A stretch of 39,057 nt of DNA from an uncultured SAR116 cluster alpha proteobacterium (GTDB taxonomy: Bacteria; Pseudomonadota; Alphaproteobacteria; Puniceispirillales; Puniceispirillaceae), in contig CACCQD010000015.1 in the NCBI GenBank assembly GCA_902547925.1, positions 1-39,057 of the forward strand. Reading direction: 5' to 3'. The notes beneath the pieces are model-generated. The model was not told where the DNA came from, searched no databases, and worked only from the letters and a program-made list of their open reading frames with translations. The position numbers and the translations under genes were made by a program. Numbering within the stretch: position 1 is the first letter of the stretch; the number at the start of each line of letters is the position of its first letter. This document shows positions 1-8,852 of the stretch, in pieces.

Positions 1-399
1 ACGACAAGCGCCGGTGGCGGCGCGTTGAATGAGGGCGAGGCCGACAATCCTGAGGCTGATGACCGCTTTGCGATGCCGTTGGATATGCTGCGCAAGATCA
101 CGCCGACACCCAGCGCCGGGCTGCGGTTGATCACGATCAGCGGCGACTCGATGGCGCCTGTGCTTGAACATGGCGATGTGGTGATGGTCGATCGCACGCA
201 GACCCAGCCCTCGCCGCCGGGGATTTTCATCGTCGATGATGGCATCGGACTGGTTGCCAAACGGCTGGATATGGTGCCGGCGACACAGCCGCAAATACTG
301 CGCCTGACCTCGGAAAATGGCGTCTATACCAACTATCAGCGGCGAATCGACGAGGTGCATATCGTGGGCCGCGTCGTCTGGTTCGCGCGGACACTTTAG
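1..399 (+). CDS. S24/LexA-fold regulator, C-terminal part
   Basis: The reading frame is open from the first base, so the N-terminus (probably a helix-turn-helix DNA-binding domain) lies outside the window. What remains is a LexA/CI-type S24 peptidase domain. The serine of the GDSMAP motif and the lysine in VAKRL are the expected Ser-Lys dyad, and the motif ending in HGDVVMVDR is typical of this fold. Family members are phage-type repressors that cleave themselves, or stress regulators that keep the fold. The neighbouring genes are housekeeping, with no phage genes, so a chromosomal HTH-S24 regulator is more likely than a prophage repressor. The target genes cannot be told. The TTG at 25 is an internal codon of the open frame and probably not the start. 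Confidence 0.8.
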   Translation, partial: TTSAGGGALNEGEADNPEADDRFAMPLDMLRKITPTPSAGLRLITISGDSMAPVLEHGDVVMVDRTQTQPSPPGIFIVDDGIGLVAKRLDMVPATQPQILRLTSENGVYTNYQRRIDEVHIVGRVVWFARTL

Positions 400-432
400 T
401 GAAGATTGAGCGGTTAGTTAACGGGAAACATC

Positions 433-1992
433 ATGAGTAAATCAGGCAATCATTGCGATGAACGGCGCCAGACGGGCGGTGGTCATGCGGGCGGCGGTCA
501 GGCTGGCGGCGGTCATGAACGGGGCCGTGCAGGACGTTATGGCAGAAGACCGGGGCAACAAAAGCCGCTGCGCGCTGGCCGTGGCCGGCGAAGTGCCGCG
601 CGCAAAGACGGCCGGTTGTCGAAAAACGCCGCCCCGGTTGAGGTGGTGATCAGCCATGTCGGCGGACGCGGTGATGGGGTTGGCACCACCCTTTATACGC
701 ATAATCATCAAAGCCGTGAGCATATGGTTTTCGTTCCAGCCAGCCTGCCCGGTGAGCGCGTGCTGGCACAACCGTTGAGCCTGAATGCGCAGGGCATTCG
801 CGCCCGGATGATCGAGCTAATCGAACCGGCAAAAGAGCGCCGCGCGCCAGCCTGTGCAGCCTTTCCGGCCTGTGGCGGCTGTCAGTTTCAGCATTGGCAG
901 GAGGACGCGGTTAGCGCGTGGAAGCAGGCGCAGGTCGAGGGGTTTCTCGAACGCACCGATATCTGGCCAGACGAGATGCGCCCGCTGTATGCCGTGCCGC
1001 TGCATAGTCGGCGGCGCGCAACCTTTCATCTGAAACGGCTGGTAGGCGATGTTGTGGCTGGCTTTAATGAGCGTCAGGGAACGCAGATCATCGCGCCGGA
1101 GGCCTGTGTCGTGCTGCATCCCGAACTGCTCATGCTGCTGGAGGGATTGCAGGCGGTGGCGATGCGTGAATTTCCGGTCGGGGCCAGTATTGATGCAAAG
1201 GTCAACCGGCTGGACCAGGGGCTGTGTGTACTGCTTCATGTCACTGCGGGCGGGGCTGATTTTGCGGAAATGCCGGCCTTGCTGGCAGCGCTTGGCAGCT
1301 GGGCCGGTGAGGCTGGATTGGCGCGGATGTCACTGATGCCGGGCGACATGACAGGAGGTGCAAAGGGGGGTGCAAACTCGTCAGCGCGCACAACCTATGG
1401 CGCGGTGTCGGCAATACCACTATATGCACCTTCACCGCCAACACTCCGCTTTGGCACGATCACCGTCACCCCGCCGCCAGGTGCATTTTTGCAGGCAAGC
1501 CCAGAGGGCGAGGCCGCGTTGCAGGCAGGCGTTGCCGAAGGTGTGGCAGGCGCGCGGTCAGTGGTTGATCTGTTTGCCGGATGTGGGACGTTGAGCCTGC
1601 CGCTGGTGGAACAGGGCGTGCAGATTGTAGCGGTGGAACAGGACCGCGAGGCGCTTGCCGCGCTGAAAGACGGGGCCGATGCCGCCGGGCGTGGGGGTCA
1701 GGTAAGCGGGCGGTTGACCGATCTGGCGAACGCGCCGCTGGCGGCAGATGATCTGGCCGGATTTGACGCGGTGATCCTCGACCCGCCGCGCAGTGGTGCC
1801 AGCGCCCAATGCGCCGAACTGGCGCGGAGCCAGGTGCCGCGCATTGTCATGGTGTCGTGCAATCCGGCAAGTTTCACCCGCGATGCGGCGCTGCTTTGCG
1901 ATGGCGGCTATTGCTGTGACTGGGCGCAGGTCATTGACCAGTTCCGGATGAGCAACCATATCGAGATGGTGGCACAATTTAGCCGGATATGA
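433..1992 (+). CDS. TrmA/RlmD-family RNA (uracil-C5)-methyltransferase
   Basis: A 519-residue class I SAM-dependent methyltransferase expected to make 5-methyluridine in 23S rRNA or tRNA. After a Gly/His/Arg-rich basic leader (about residues 14-65) comes a TRAM-like RNA-binding segment (about 68-130). Cysteines 141, 147 and 150 (motif CGGC) look like the iron-sulfur ligands of the RumA group. The SAM site is DLFAGCGTLSLPL from about 389, followed by DPPRSG at about 460 and the catalytic cysteine in SCNP (C486). The ATG at 433 is used because no better start lies before the TRAM region. The leader contains an in-frame 15-nt repeat (475-519). The gene follows the S24 gene by 33 bases. Exact target (U1939, U747 or tRNA U54) is not decided by sequence alone. 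Confidence 0.88.
   Translation: MSKSGNHCDERRQTGGGHAGGGQAGGGHERGRAGRYGRRPGQQKPLRAGRGRRSAARKDGRLSKNAAPVEVVISHVGGRGDGVGTTLYTHNHQSREHMVFVPASLPGERVLAQPLSLNAQGIRARMIELIEPAKERRAPACAAFPACGGCQFQHWQEDAVSAWKQAQVEGFLERTDIWPDEMRPLYAVPLHSRRRATFHLKRLVGDVVAGFNERQGTQIIAPEACVVLHPELLMLLEGLQAVAMREFPVGASIDAKVNRLDQGLCVLLHVTAGGADFAEMPALLAALGSWAGEAGLARMSLMPGDMTGGAKGGANSSARTTYGAVSAIPLYAPSPPTLRFGTITVTPPPGAFLQASPEGEAALQAGVAEGVAGARSVVDLFAGCGTLSLPLVEQGVQIVAVEQDREALAALKDGADAAGRGGQVSGRLTDLANAPLAADDLAGFDAVILDPPRSGASAQCAELARSQVPRIVMVSCNPASFTRDAALLCDGGYCCDWAQVIDQFRMSNHIEMVAQFSRI
475..519 (+). repeat. In-frame 15-nt tandem repeat, 3 copies
   Basis: Three 15-nt units encode GGGHA, GGGQA and GGGHE in the N-terminal leader of the RNA methyltransferase. 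A diverged Arg/Gly-rich continuation follows. The period is a multiple of three, so the frame is kept. Confidence 0.85.
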
Positions 1993-2024
1993 GCGCTTGT
2001 CAGCCGGAAGCAGATTGGGCATGG

Positions 2025-2066
2025 CATTTTAGGTGTGACATTTTTGGCGTGACATTTCAGGTGGGG
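2025..2066 (+). repeat. 14-nt tandem repeat, 3 copies, before RHH gene
   Basis: Three contiguous 14-nt units (cattttaggtgtga, catttttggcgtga, catttcaggtgggg) fill most of the spacer between the methyltransferase and the next gene. The last unit ends in GGTGGGG, four bases before the ATG at 2070, so the apparent ribosome binding site of the next gene is part of a repeat unit. Confidence 0.85.
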
Positions 2067-2069
2067 CAA

Positions 2070-2348
2070 ATGATGAAAAAACGGTCGCTCAGCATCAAGG
2101 GCCATATGACCAGCATCTCGCTGGAGGATGCGTTCTGGGCCGAGCTTGGCCGGATTGCAGAGGAGCGCGGCGTCTCAGTGGCCCGCCTTGTCGGCGAGAT
2201 CGACAGCGAGCGCTTGGGCGGGCTGTCATCCGCCATCAGGCTGTTTGTGCTGGAGGTAGTTAAAAATGATCGGGGCGAGAGTGATTGGGGCAAAAATGAC
2301 GGGCTCCGGGCGCTTAGGACGCTTGCAGGAGAGTTTAATGGCCAGTAG
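2070..2348 (+). CDS. Ribbon-helix-helix domain protein (RHH_4-like)
   Basis: A 92-residue protein starting MMKKRSLSIKGHMTSISLE. The pattern of a short beta strand (HMTSISLE) followed by helices (FWAELGRIAEERG, then VARLVGEID) resembles the ribbon-helix-helix proteins common in Alphaproteobacteria, annotated as RHH_4 or an aryl-sulfate-sulfotransferase-like RHH family. A role as a small DNA-binding regulator is inferred from fold only. The start at 2070 is preferred over 1989 because GGTGGGG precedes it and the homology begins there; 1989 overlaps the previous stop codon and would add 27 unconserved residues. The C-terminus carries an in-frame 15-nt repeat (NDRGE, SDWGK, NDG). It follows the RNA methyltransferase on the same strand. 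Confidence 0.75.
   Translation: MMKKRSLSIKGHMTSISLEDAFWAELGRIAEERGVSVARLVGEIDSERLGGLSSAIRLFVLEVVKNDRGESDWGKNDGLRALRTLAGEFNGQ
2265..2303 (+). repeat. In-frame 15-nt repeat in C-terminus of RHH gene
   Basis: Two and a half units of 15 nt encode NDRGE, SDWGK and NDG. The units share the pattern aatgatcggggcnnn. This resembles the other short-period repeats in the window but lies within coding sequence. Confidence 0.65.
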
Positions 2349-2422
2349 GTTAGTGGGCTGTATTTATGCGTGGCACCAAGAATTGGCATCAAGACTCATC
2401 AACAGGAAGGGGAGGCGAAAAC

Positions 2423-3151
2423 ATGAAAATCGCAATCCTGCAGACAGGAAAAACCAACCCGTTGATGCCTGACAGATTTCAGGATTATCCTGCGCTGTTC
2501 ACCGACATGTTTGCCAGCGACCCGCGCACCGCTCAGCACAGCTTTGCCGCCGTGCCGGTTGTCGATGGCGAGCTGCCGGCATCTGTGGATGATTATGCCG
2601 CCTATATCATCACCGGATCACGGCATGGCGTTTATGACGATCTGCCGTGGATTGCGCCGCTGATGGCATTCATCCGCGCCGCGCATGACGCCGATATTCC
2701 GCTGATCGGGGTGTGTTTCGGGCATCAGATCATTGCCCATGCACTTGGCGGCCATGCGGCAAAATCAGACAGGGGATGGGGGCTTGGTGTGCGCGAGGTG
2801 GGGCTGCATGACCATCCGGACTGGATGCCGGCTGATGACAGCATCTGGCTGATCCATATCCATCAGGACCAGGTCGAGAAATTGCCGCCCGGGGCGCAGC
2901 TGATCGGCAGCAACGGGTTCTGCCCGCATGCGATGTTCGTGATCGGCGACAACGTGTTGTGCGTGCAGGGGCATCCTGAATTCACCATTGACTATATCGA
3001 CACGCTGATGGAGGTGCGCGCCGATCTGTTTGATCCGGAAACCCTCCATGGCGCGCAGGCGACACTTGATCACCACCATGATGGCAAGCGCTTTGCCAGC
3101 TGGATGCTGTCCTTTCTTGAAGGACACCAGCACCGCCGGGCAGCCGCCTGA
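2423..3151 (+). CDS. Class I glutamine amidotransferase (GMP synthase-like)
   Basis: A 242-residue single-domain type 1 glutamine amidotransferase. The nucleophile is C98 in GVCFGHQIIAHALGG, and the His-Glu pair is in VQGHPEF near the C-terminal third. The IITGSRHGVYDD segment resembles the oxyanion strand of the GMP-synthase-like subgroup. Stand-alone members often act as gamma-glutamyl hydrolases or amidotransferases with unknown partners. The start at 2423 has a strong GGGGAGGCG site upstream and gives the family-like beginning MKIAILQTG; the open frame extends back to 2366 without homology. The downstream hydantoinase/oxoprolinase gene also acts on cyclic amide or gamma-glutamyl-like compounds, so a shared nitrogen-salvage role is possible but is inference. 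Confidence 0.85.
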   Translation: MKIAILQTGKTNPLMPDRFQDYPALFTDMFASDPRTAQHSFAAVPVVDGELPASVDDYAAYIITGSRHGVYDDLPWIAPLMAFIRAAHDADIPLIGVCFGHQIIAHALGGHAAKSDRGWGLGVREVGLHDHPDWMPADDSIWLIHIHQDQVEKLPPGAQLIGSNGFCPHAMFVIGDNVLCVQGHPEFTIDYIDTLMEVRADLFDPETLHGAQATLDHHHDGKRFASWMLSFLEGHQHRRAAA

Positions 3152-3209
3152 CGGGGGATGGTCATGCGCATGACCAACCTAAACAGCCGGAAAAGCACAA
3201 ATTCAGTTA

Positions 3210-3254
3210 AACATGAGACGCTGAAACATGGAACGCTGGGGCATGGGACGCTGC
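3210..3254 (+). repeat. 15-nt tandem repeat, 3 copies, before hydantoinase gene
   Basis: Three 15-nt units (aacatgagacgctga, aacatggaacgctgg, ggcatgggacgctgc) end 19 bases before the ATG at 3274. The leader holds no other evident signal. Confidence 0.85.
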
Positions 3255-3273
3255 AAATCTGGGAGTTTCGGCG

Positions 3274-5416
3274 ATGAGTCTGGTTATCGGATTGGATACG
3301 GGCGGCACATATACCGATGCCGCGCTGTTGGATGCGGCCAGCGGACAGGTGCTTGCCACCGGCAAGGCGCTGACCACACGTGAGGATCTGTCGATCGGGC
3401 TGGGCGGGGCCATTGCCCGGGTGCTTGACACCTATGTGACCAGAAATGGCCAAACAGATGGTGCCAAGTCAGGTGGCGGCAAGCCGGGGGATATCGGGCT
3501 TGTCTCGCTGTCGACAACACTGGCAACCAACGCCGTGGTCGAGGGTGTTGGGGGGCGTGTCGGGCTGGTGATGATCGGCTTTGACGAGGCGACACTTGAA
3601 CGCGCCGATCTGGCGCGTGCGCTTGGTCAGGACCCGGTGGCCTTTATCACCGGCGGTCACAAACCCGATGGCGGTGTGCAGGCGATGCTTGACAGGGATA
3701 CGCTGCGCCACGCCGCAAAAACCCTCGGTGACGAGGTATCCGCCTTTGCGATTGCCGGCCATTTCGCCACGCGCAACCCGGAACATGAAATTGCAGCACG
3801 TGACCTTTTGCGTGAGCTGACTGGCCTGCCGATCACCTGCAGCCATGAATTGTCATCCGCGCTTGGGGGGGCCGCGCCGCGCCCTGACAGCGTTACTGAA
3901 TGCACGGCTGATCAATCTACTGGAACGGTTGATCACGGCCACGGAAGCGATCATGGCAGACCAGGGGCTGACCTGTCCGTTGATGGTGGTCAAGGGTGAT
4001 GGCTCGTTGCTGCATTCCGATTTTGCCCGCACACGGCCGGTGGAAACGGTGCTGTCCGGGCCAGCGGCCAGCCTGTCGGGTGCGGCTTTTCTGGCCGGAA
4101 CCGACACCGCGCTGATTGCCGATATCGGCGGCACGACAACCGACATTGCCTTTTTGCAGAACGGCGCACCACGCCTACGGACCGAGGGGGCGCTTGTTGG
4201 CGGCTGGCAGACAATGGTCGAGGCGGCGGAGATTCGCACCTGCGGGCTGGGCGGTGACAGCGAGATACGGGCGGTCACAAGGGGCCGCGACGGCGGCGTG
4301 ACGCTTGGTCCGCGACGGGCGATGCCGCTGTCATTGCTGGCAACGCAACATCCAGGGATCATCACCATCATGGAAGAGCAGCTTGAGCTGGTGGTGCCGA
4401 TGCAGACCGATGCGCGCTTCGTCTTTCCGGTGATGCCGGACGGTGTGCCGGGCTGGCTGACGCGGTCGGAGACACGGTTGGCGCAAAAGGCCATCGAGAT
4501 GGGGCCTACACCGATCGCCGAGATTGCCGCAACGCAGCTGGCGCTTGGTGCGATTGACCGGCTGATCAGCCGCGGACTGTTGGGGCTGGCCGCCTTTACC
4601 CCGACCGATGCGGCGCATGTTACCGGTGCCTTCACCGAATTTGATGTAAGCGCAGCGGAGCTTGGCGCGGCGCTGATGGCGCGCCAGAAGAACGGGCTGG
4701 GCGAGGCGATTGCCAGTGATGCAACGGGGCTGGCGGTGATGACGCTGGCGACATTGCATCAGCGGTCCGGGCTGGCGCTGATGGATGCGGCGTTGGCGCA
4801 TGACGGCGCGGGCGAGGAACAGGCAAGCAGGACGCCGCTGCTGGCGATGCTTTATGAGCAGCATCTGAAAGCCAGCATGGCGGGCAATGCGGCAGAAGCT
4901 GACACCACGCATATGAATGACCCACAGTTGAATGTTACGGCTGGGGGCATGGCTGGCGTTAGGGCCGGCGGTGAGGCCCGGCTGGTGCGTGTTGGCATGC
5001 AGCTGGAGACCGGGCTGGTGGCGCTTGGTGCCTCGGCAGCAACGCATTATCCGCATATCGCCGACATGATGGGTGTCACGGTCAGCGTGCCAGACCATGC
5101 CGATGTGGCTGGCGCAGTTGGCGCCGCTGTCGGCTCTGTGCGGCAACGGGTGATGATCTCGATCACCGCCCCGGCGGACGGCAAGTTCCGCGTGCACCTG
5201 CCCGAGGGGCCAATCGACCTCGAGGTTCAGGAGAGCGCCCTTGAGCGCGCCCGCATGGCGGCGGAGAGGTTGGCACATGACCGGGCGAGCAGCGCCGGTG
5301 CCAGCTCCATTGAGGTGGCGATCACCGAGGATGTGCGGCTGGTCCAGCTTGGCCCGGACAAACAACTGTTCATCGAAGCCTTTGTCCATGCCACAGCGAG
5401 AGGCCAACCGGGCTGA
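3274..5416 (+). CDS. Hydantoinase/oxoprolinase A-type protein, frameshifted
   Basis: Two overlapping frames together encode a protein of about 713 residues of the hydantoinase A/N-methylhydantoinase A/5-oxoprolinase family, which hydrolyses cyclic amides with ATP. The first part (3274 to about 3870) starts MSLVIGLDTGGTYTDAAL, the Hydant_A_N phosphate-binding loop. The second (about 3866 to 5416) carries the second actin-like signature DIGGTTTDIAFL and the rest of the catalytic domain. The frames join cleanly at ALGG-PRRALTALLNARLINLL if one G is removed from the seven-G run at 3865-3871. As written, the first frame ends at 3999. No HyuB partner is adjacent. Either a base-calling artefact, a recent frameshift mutation, or slippage at the G run would explain it. 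The specific substrate is unknown. Confidence 0.82.
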
Positions 5417-5440
5417 ACCGGCCTTTCAAATATAGTGCAT

Positions 5441-5510
5441 TTGACCTCTCTCACTTGATCCAGCGCGTTTGATCCAGCGCATTTGAGCGGGCGCATTTGA
5501 TCCAGCGCAT
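5441..5510 (+). repeat. 14-nt tandem repeat, 4 clear copies plus 1 diverged
   Basis: Units of 14 nt: ttgatccagcgcgt, ttgatccagcgcat, ttgagcgggcgcat and ttgatccagcgcat at 5455-5510, preceded by a diverged unit ttgacctctctcac at 5441-5454. It begins 25 bases after the hydantoinase stop codon. Together with the other arrays it has a period of 12-17 nt and no spacers, so it is not a CRISPR array. Confidence 0.88.
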
Positions 5511-5674
5511 CCGATAAATTCGCCCAAGATGTTTTTGCGGAAGAGGGGATTTCCCGAATTCATGGTCTGGGTTTGGCTCTCCAAAATGTGTTTTTCCGAG
5601 ATGTTGTGGGGGTGTATTTTCCTGTTTGCATAAACGGAAAATTCACTTTTGCCTGTTAGGCTTGTGACTGAAAT

Positions 5675-5702
5675 AGGGGGCAGACATGACACCATGCCCC
5701 CT
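5675..5702. terminator. GC-rich inverted repeat, possible terminator
   Basis: AGGGGGCA (5675-5682) and TGCCCCCT (5695-5702) form a perfect 8-bp stem around a 12-base loop. Only a weak T stretch follows on either strand, so an intrinsic terminator is possible but not convincing. Confidence 0.35.
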
Positions 5703-5758
5703 CGTTTCAGGTGCTTATGTCCCAGGTCTGTTTAAGGACCGCAGGAGTGGTAATTTAG

Positions 5759-6166
5759 GCTATTCTGGTTTTTGCGGTATCAGCCCGCACCAACGCCTTT
5801 TCCAAAAAGCTGGCGAAGTCTGCTGCTCTCATCATCCGCCACCGCACACCGATCAGGGCGCGGGCGACATTGATCGACCTTGCCGATTTCGATGCCCCGC
5901 TGTTCAATGCCGATCTGGAGTTTCTGCAAGGCGTTCCCGAGAGCATGCAGGCGATCAAGGCGATGGTCCGCAGCGATGACGGGCTGTTGTTCGCCACCCC
6001 CGAACATAATGGTTTCATTCCGCCGCTGCTGGTCAATCTGTTCAGCTGGGCCTCGCGGCCCGAGCCGCATGAACCACCCGGCCTAATGTATCAGGGCAAG
6101 CCGGTGGCGCTGGCAGCGTCCAGCCCAGCGCCATCCACGCGGCAATTTCGGGGATATCATCGGTGA
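5759..6166 (+). pseudogene. Remnant of NAD(P)H-dependent FMN reductase family gene
   Basis: The frame gives ILVFAVSARTNAFSKKLAK at the N-terminal flavin-binding end, then TLIDLADFDAPLFNADLE and LFATPEHNGFIPPLLVN, which are hallmarks of the flavodoxin-like NADPH-dependent FMN/chromate reductase family. Homology stops after PVALAASS near 6123, about two thirds of the way through a usual family member of roughly 180-190 residues. The codon before the conserved start is a TAG (5756-5758) and no ATG, GTG or TTG lies at the right place, so the start is lost too. The tail after 6124 runs into sequence that belongs to a different gene remnant on the opposite strand. The gene is therefore judged dead. 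Confidence 0.72.
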
Positions 6167-6440
6167 TCAGATAATGATGCTCCATCGGCTGGACCGGCAG
6201 ATGGGGACCCGCCATATGGCCGACCTCACGCGCCCACAGTCCACTGCAATTGACGATCTGTTCAGCGTTGATCTGGCCCTGCGGAGTGCTGACATGCCAG
6301 CTGCTGTAAGGGCGCTGGGCAACGGCGGTGACCGGTGTGTGAGTGAAATATTAAGCACCATGAACGCGCGCCGCCTTGCGACGGATGTTCATTACCAATT
6401 TATCTACAGCCTCCGTGCAACCAACGAATTTCTTATTCAT
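6138..6440 (-). pseudogene. Fragment of GcvT-type FAD dehydrogenase (dimethylglycine/sarcosine dehydrogenase-like)
   Basis: Reading the minus strand gives HTPVTAVAQRPYSSWHVSTP, then INAEQIVNCSGLWAREVGHM and LPVQPMEHHYLITDDIPEIA, the central FAD-domain segment of the dimethylglycine/sarcosine dehydrogenase-like family. In the same frame, further upstream, the segment ending in ARVHGA is cut by a TAA at 6351-6353 just before this block. The N-terminal dinucleotide-binding motif and the whole C-terminal folate-binding half are missing. An ATG at 6440 preceded by GGAGTGAAG opens 29 codons up to the TAA, probably by chance. The homology ends near 6138, about 15 bases from where the FMN-reductase remnant on the other strand ends. 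This is a deletion or rearrangement scar. Confidence 0.7.
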
Positions 6441-6598
6441 CTTCACTCCATAAAGGCTACGATGAACCAGAAATCCTCCACGCTCAATTCAGAACACATG
6501 CCCCAAAGGTCCTGACGATAGACAGCCCTTCCTTGATCCCTTGCGTGTTTTCACATACGCTTTTCAGTGGTTGATTGAAGAGCTTTTGAGGCGAGGGG

Positions 6599-6675
6599 TG
6601 GTGGGCCCGGCAGGACTCGAACCTGCAACAACACGGTTATGAGCCGTGGGTTCTAACCAATTGAACTACAGGCCC
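6599..6675 (-). tRNA. tRNA with anticodon CAU (Ile2 or elongator Met)
   Basis: The minus strand starts GGGCCTG and ends CGGGCCC-A-CCA, a 7-bp acceptor stem with one G-T pair and an encoded CCA. The anticodon arm CACGG-CTCATAA-CCGTG has anticodon CAU, and the T arm carries GTTCGAGTC. The acceptor stem excludes a typical initiator tRNA. A CAU anticodon can be elongator Met or the lysidine-modified Ile2 tRNA; the acceptor sequence leans toward Ile2, but I cannot settle it. It lies 158 bases downstream of rpoD on the same strand. Confidence 0.92.
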
Positions 6676-6721
6676 ACTCTTGCCTGTGCCGGTCTGGCGG
6701 ACAGTGCCGCACTTCCGACTC

Positions 6722-6793
6722 GACATGCCGCATGATATAGCACGCGACATAACGCATTATATAACCCCTGACATACCGCATGACATACCCCAC
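6722..6793 (+). repeat. 12-nt tandem repeat, 6 degenerate copies
   Basis: Six 12-nt units: gacatgccgcat, gatatagcacgc, gacataacgcat, tatataacccct, gacataccgcat, gacataccccac. They occupy the space between the rpoD stop and the tRNA. The open frame across this region has a four-residue period and no sign of being a real gene. Confidence 0.82.
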
Positions 6794-6833
6794 GCAATGC
6801 CAAAGGGAATGTCACATCTCTCGTCTCCGCCAG

Positions 6834-8852
6834 TCAGTTTTCGAGGAAGCTGCGCAATTTGCGCGAGCGTGAGGGATGTTTGAGTTTGCGCAGCGCTTTT
6901 GCCTCAATCTGGCGGATGCGCTCGCGCGTGACGCTGAATTGCTGGCCGACCTCTTCCAGCGTGTGATCGGTGTTCATGCCAATGCCAAAGCGCATGCGCA
7001 GCACGCGCTCCTCACGCGCGGTCAGGCTGGCAAGCACCCGCGTCGTGGTCTCGCGCAGATTGGCGTGGATCGCCGCATCAAGTGGCTGGACAGCATTCTT
7101 ATCCTCGATGAAATCACCCAAATGGCTGTCTTCCTCGTCGCCGATGGGTGTCTCAAGGGAAATCGGCTCCTTGGCGATTTTCAGCACCTTGCGGACCTTG
7201 TCGATCGGCATTGACAACTTTTCCGCCAGCTCCTCGGGCGTTGGCTCACGCCCAATCTCGTGAAGCATCTGGCGCGAGGTGCGGACTAGCTTGTTGATCG
7301 TCTCGATCATATGCACCGGAATGCGGATGGTGCGCGCCTGATCGGCAATCGACCGGGTAATCGCCTGTCTGATCCACCAGGTTGCATAGGTGGAGAATTT
7401 ATAGCCACGCCGATATTCAAATTTGTCGACCGCCTTCATCAGGCCAATATTGCCCTCCTGAATGAGATCGAGGAATTGCAGGCCGCGGTTGGTGTATTTC
7501 TTGGCAATTGAGATCACCAGCCGCAGATTGGCCTCGACCATCTCCTTTTTCGCCCGTGCCGCCTCGCGCTGGCCACGCTGGATGGTCTGAATCACCACGC
7601 GCGATTCGGAGATCGACAGCCCCATGTCATCAACGATAAGACGGATCTTGTCCTGAATTTCAGCCAGCGTGTCGGCATGATTGTCGGTGAGTTTCTTCCA
7701 GCCCTTGCCGGAAACGCTGGTGCCGGGCCAGTTCTCAGTGCATTCGCGCCCGTTCCAGTGGGTAAGCACCTGATCACGGGAAATGCCGCAGTCAACCGCA
7801 ACGCGCATCAGCCGTCCCTCAAGCTTGGTGACATGCCGGTTCAGCGTAAAGAGCTGTTCGGACAGCCCTTCAATGCGGTTCGGGTTGAAATGCACATCGC
7901 CCATCAGTTCGACAAGGCGGATTTTCATATCAAGATGCGAGGCCTCGCTGCGTGGGATCAGAGTCTGGCGCGCGGCCATCCGGGCCAATCGGCGGTCCTG
8001 AGATTTTGAGAAGGCCTTGAAGGTAACGCTGATCTCGTCGAACAGATCCATCATCTGATCACGGATCGCATCTTCCATTGCCGCCAGCGACATATTCAGA
8101 TCGTCATTGTCATCATGATCGTCATTGGAATCACGGGTCGAGGTGTCGGTATCGCTGTCACCGCTCTCGTCATCGCCGTCCTCTTCCTCGGTCTCTGACT
8201 CTTCTTCCCTCGGTTCATCCTCTTCAAAATCCTCGTCAGAGATGTCATCCTCGGGCGATGGCCCGCTGGCCGCCTCGATCACCAGGCCGCCATTCAGCTT
8301 GGTGTGCGTTGTTTCCAGATCAATGATATCGCGCAGCGGCACTACGCCATCGGCAATCTGGTCCCGCCAATGCAGGAGCGCCCGGATCGTCAGGGGCGAT
8401 TCGCAAATGCCGCCAATCATCATCTCACGGCCAGCCTCGATGCGCTTGGCGATGGCAATCTCACCCTCGCGCGAAAGCAGCTCGACACTGCCCATCTCGC
8501 GCAAATACATGCGCACCGGATCATCGGTTCCCGAAACATCGGTGTCCGACAGATTGCCGGCGGCGCGGCCTTCTTCCTCGGCCTCATCGCCATTTTCATC
8601 GCTTTCGGCATTATCGACGACGGACACGCCCATCTCAGACAGGGTCGACATCACATCATCAATCTGTTCGGAGGTGAAATCTTCGGCCGGCAGCGCGGCG
8701 TTCAACTCATCGTGGGTAACAAATCCGCGCTCCTTACCGATTTTGAGAAGCGTCTTAATTGTCTGCTGGGTGGCATCAGTGTTCGCGGCCTCAACGGCAG
8801 CGTCAGCTGAATTGGCCTCTTGTTCTGCCTGTCTATTTGCATTTGCTACCAT
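6834..8852 (-). CDS. rpoD: RNA polymerase sigma-70 factor RpoD
   Basis: The primary sigma factor, about 672 residues, directing RNA polymerase to housekeeping promoters. Region 1.1 is at about 27-80, region 1.2 ([21 protein letters not shown]) near 110-143, region 2 at about 434-518 with [19 protein letters not shown] and [20 protein letters not shown], and region 4 at about 607-672 with the helix-turn-helix ending [16 protein letters not shown]. Between regions 1.2 and 2 is an acidic stretch of Asp, Glu and Ser residues (about 200-255), longer than usual. The start at 8852 ([11 protein letters not shown]) is preferred; the open frame extends back to 8918 with an unconserved Arg-rich leader. 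It follows dnaG on the same strand by 203 bases, the common dnaG-rpoD arrangement. Confidence 0.97.
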   Translation of the reverse strand: MVANANRQAEQEANSADAAVEAANTDATQQTIKTLLKIGKERGFVTHDELNAALPAEDFTSEQIDDVMSTLSEMGVSVVDNAESDENGDEAEEEGRAAGNLSDTDVSGTDDPVRMYLREMGSVELLSREGEIAIAKRIEAGREMMIGGICESPLTIRALLHWRDQIADGVVPLRDIIDLETTHTKLNGGLVIEAASGPSPEDDISDEDFEEDEPREEESETEEEDGDDESGDSDTDTSTRDSNDDHDDNDDLNMSLAAMEDAIRDQMMDLFDEISVTFKAFSKSQDRRLARMAARQTLIPRSEASHLDMKIRLVELMGDVHFNPNRIEGLSEQLFTLNRHVTKLEGRLMRVAVDCGISRDQVLTHWNGRECTENWPGTSVSGKGWKKLTDNHADTLAEIQDKIRLIVDDMGLSISESRVVIQTIQRGQREAARAKKEMVEANLRLVISIAKKYTNRGLQFLDLIQEGNIGLMKAVDKFEYRRGYKFSTYATWWIRQAITRSIADQARTIRIPVHMIETINKLVRTSRQMLHEIGREPTPEELAEKLSMPIDKVRKVLKIAKEPISLETPIGDEEDSHLGDFIEDKNAVQPLDAAIHANLRETTTRVLASLTAREERVLRMRFGIGMNTDHTLEEVGQQFSVTRERIRQIEAKALRKLKHPSRSRKLRSFLEN

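Larger units (their letters stand above)
5417..5758. other. Intergenic stretch with repeats, no gene seen
   Basis: No supported coding region is visible on either strand. It holds the 14-nt tandem repeat at 5441-5510 and an 8-bp perfect inverted repeat at 5675-5702. The middle part is AT-richer than the flanking genes. Confidence 0.6.

Noticed and set aside
4331-5407. 358-codon minus-strand frame
   Set aside because: His/Arg/Gln-rich shadow of the hydantoinase gene with no recognisable domain.
5441-5510. Possible CRISPR array
   Set aside because: Units are 14 nt and directly contiguous, with no unique spacers and no cas genes anywhere in the window.
6680-6883. 67-codon plus-strand frame with a four-residue period
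   Set aside because: The periodicity comes from the 12-nt DNA repeat; it overlaps the tRNA end and the rpoD stop and has no ribosome site or family.
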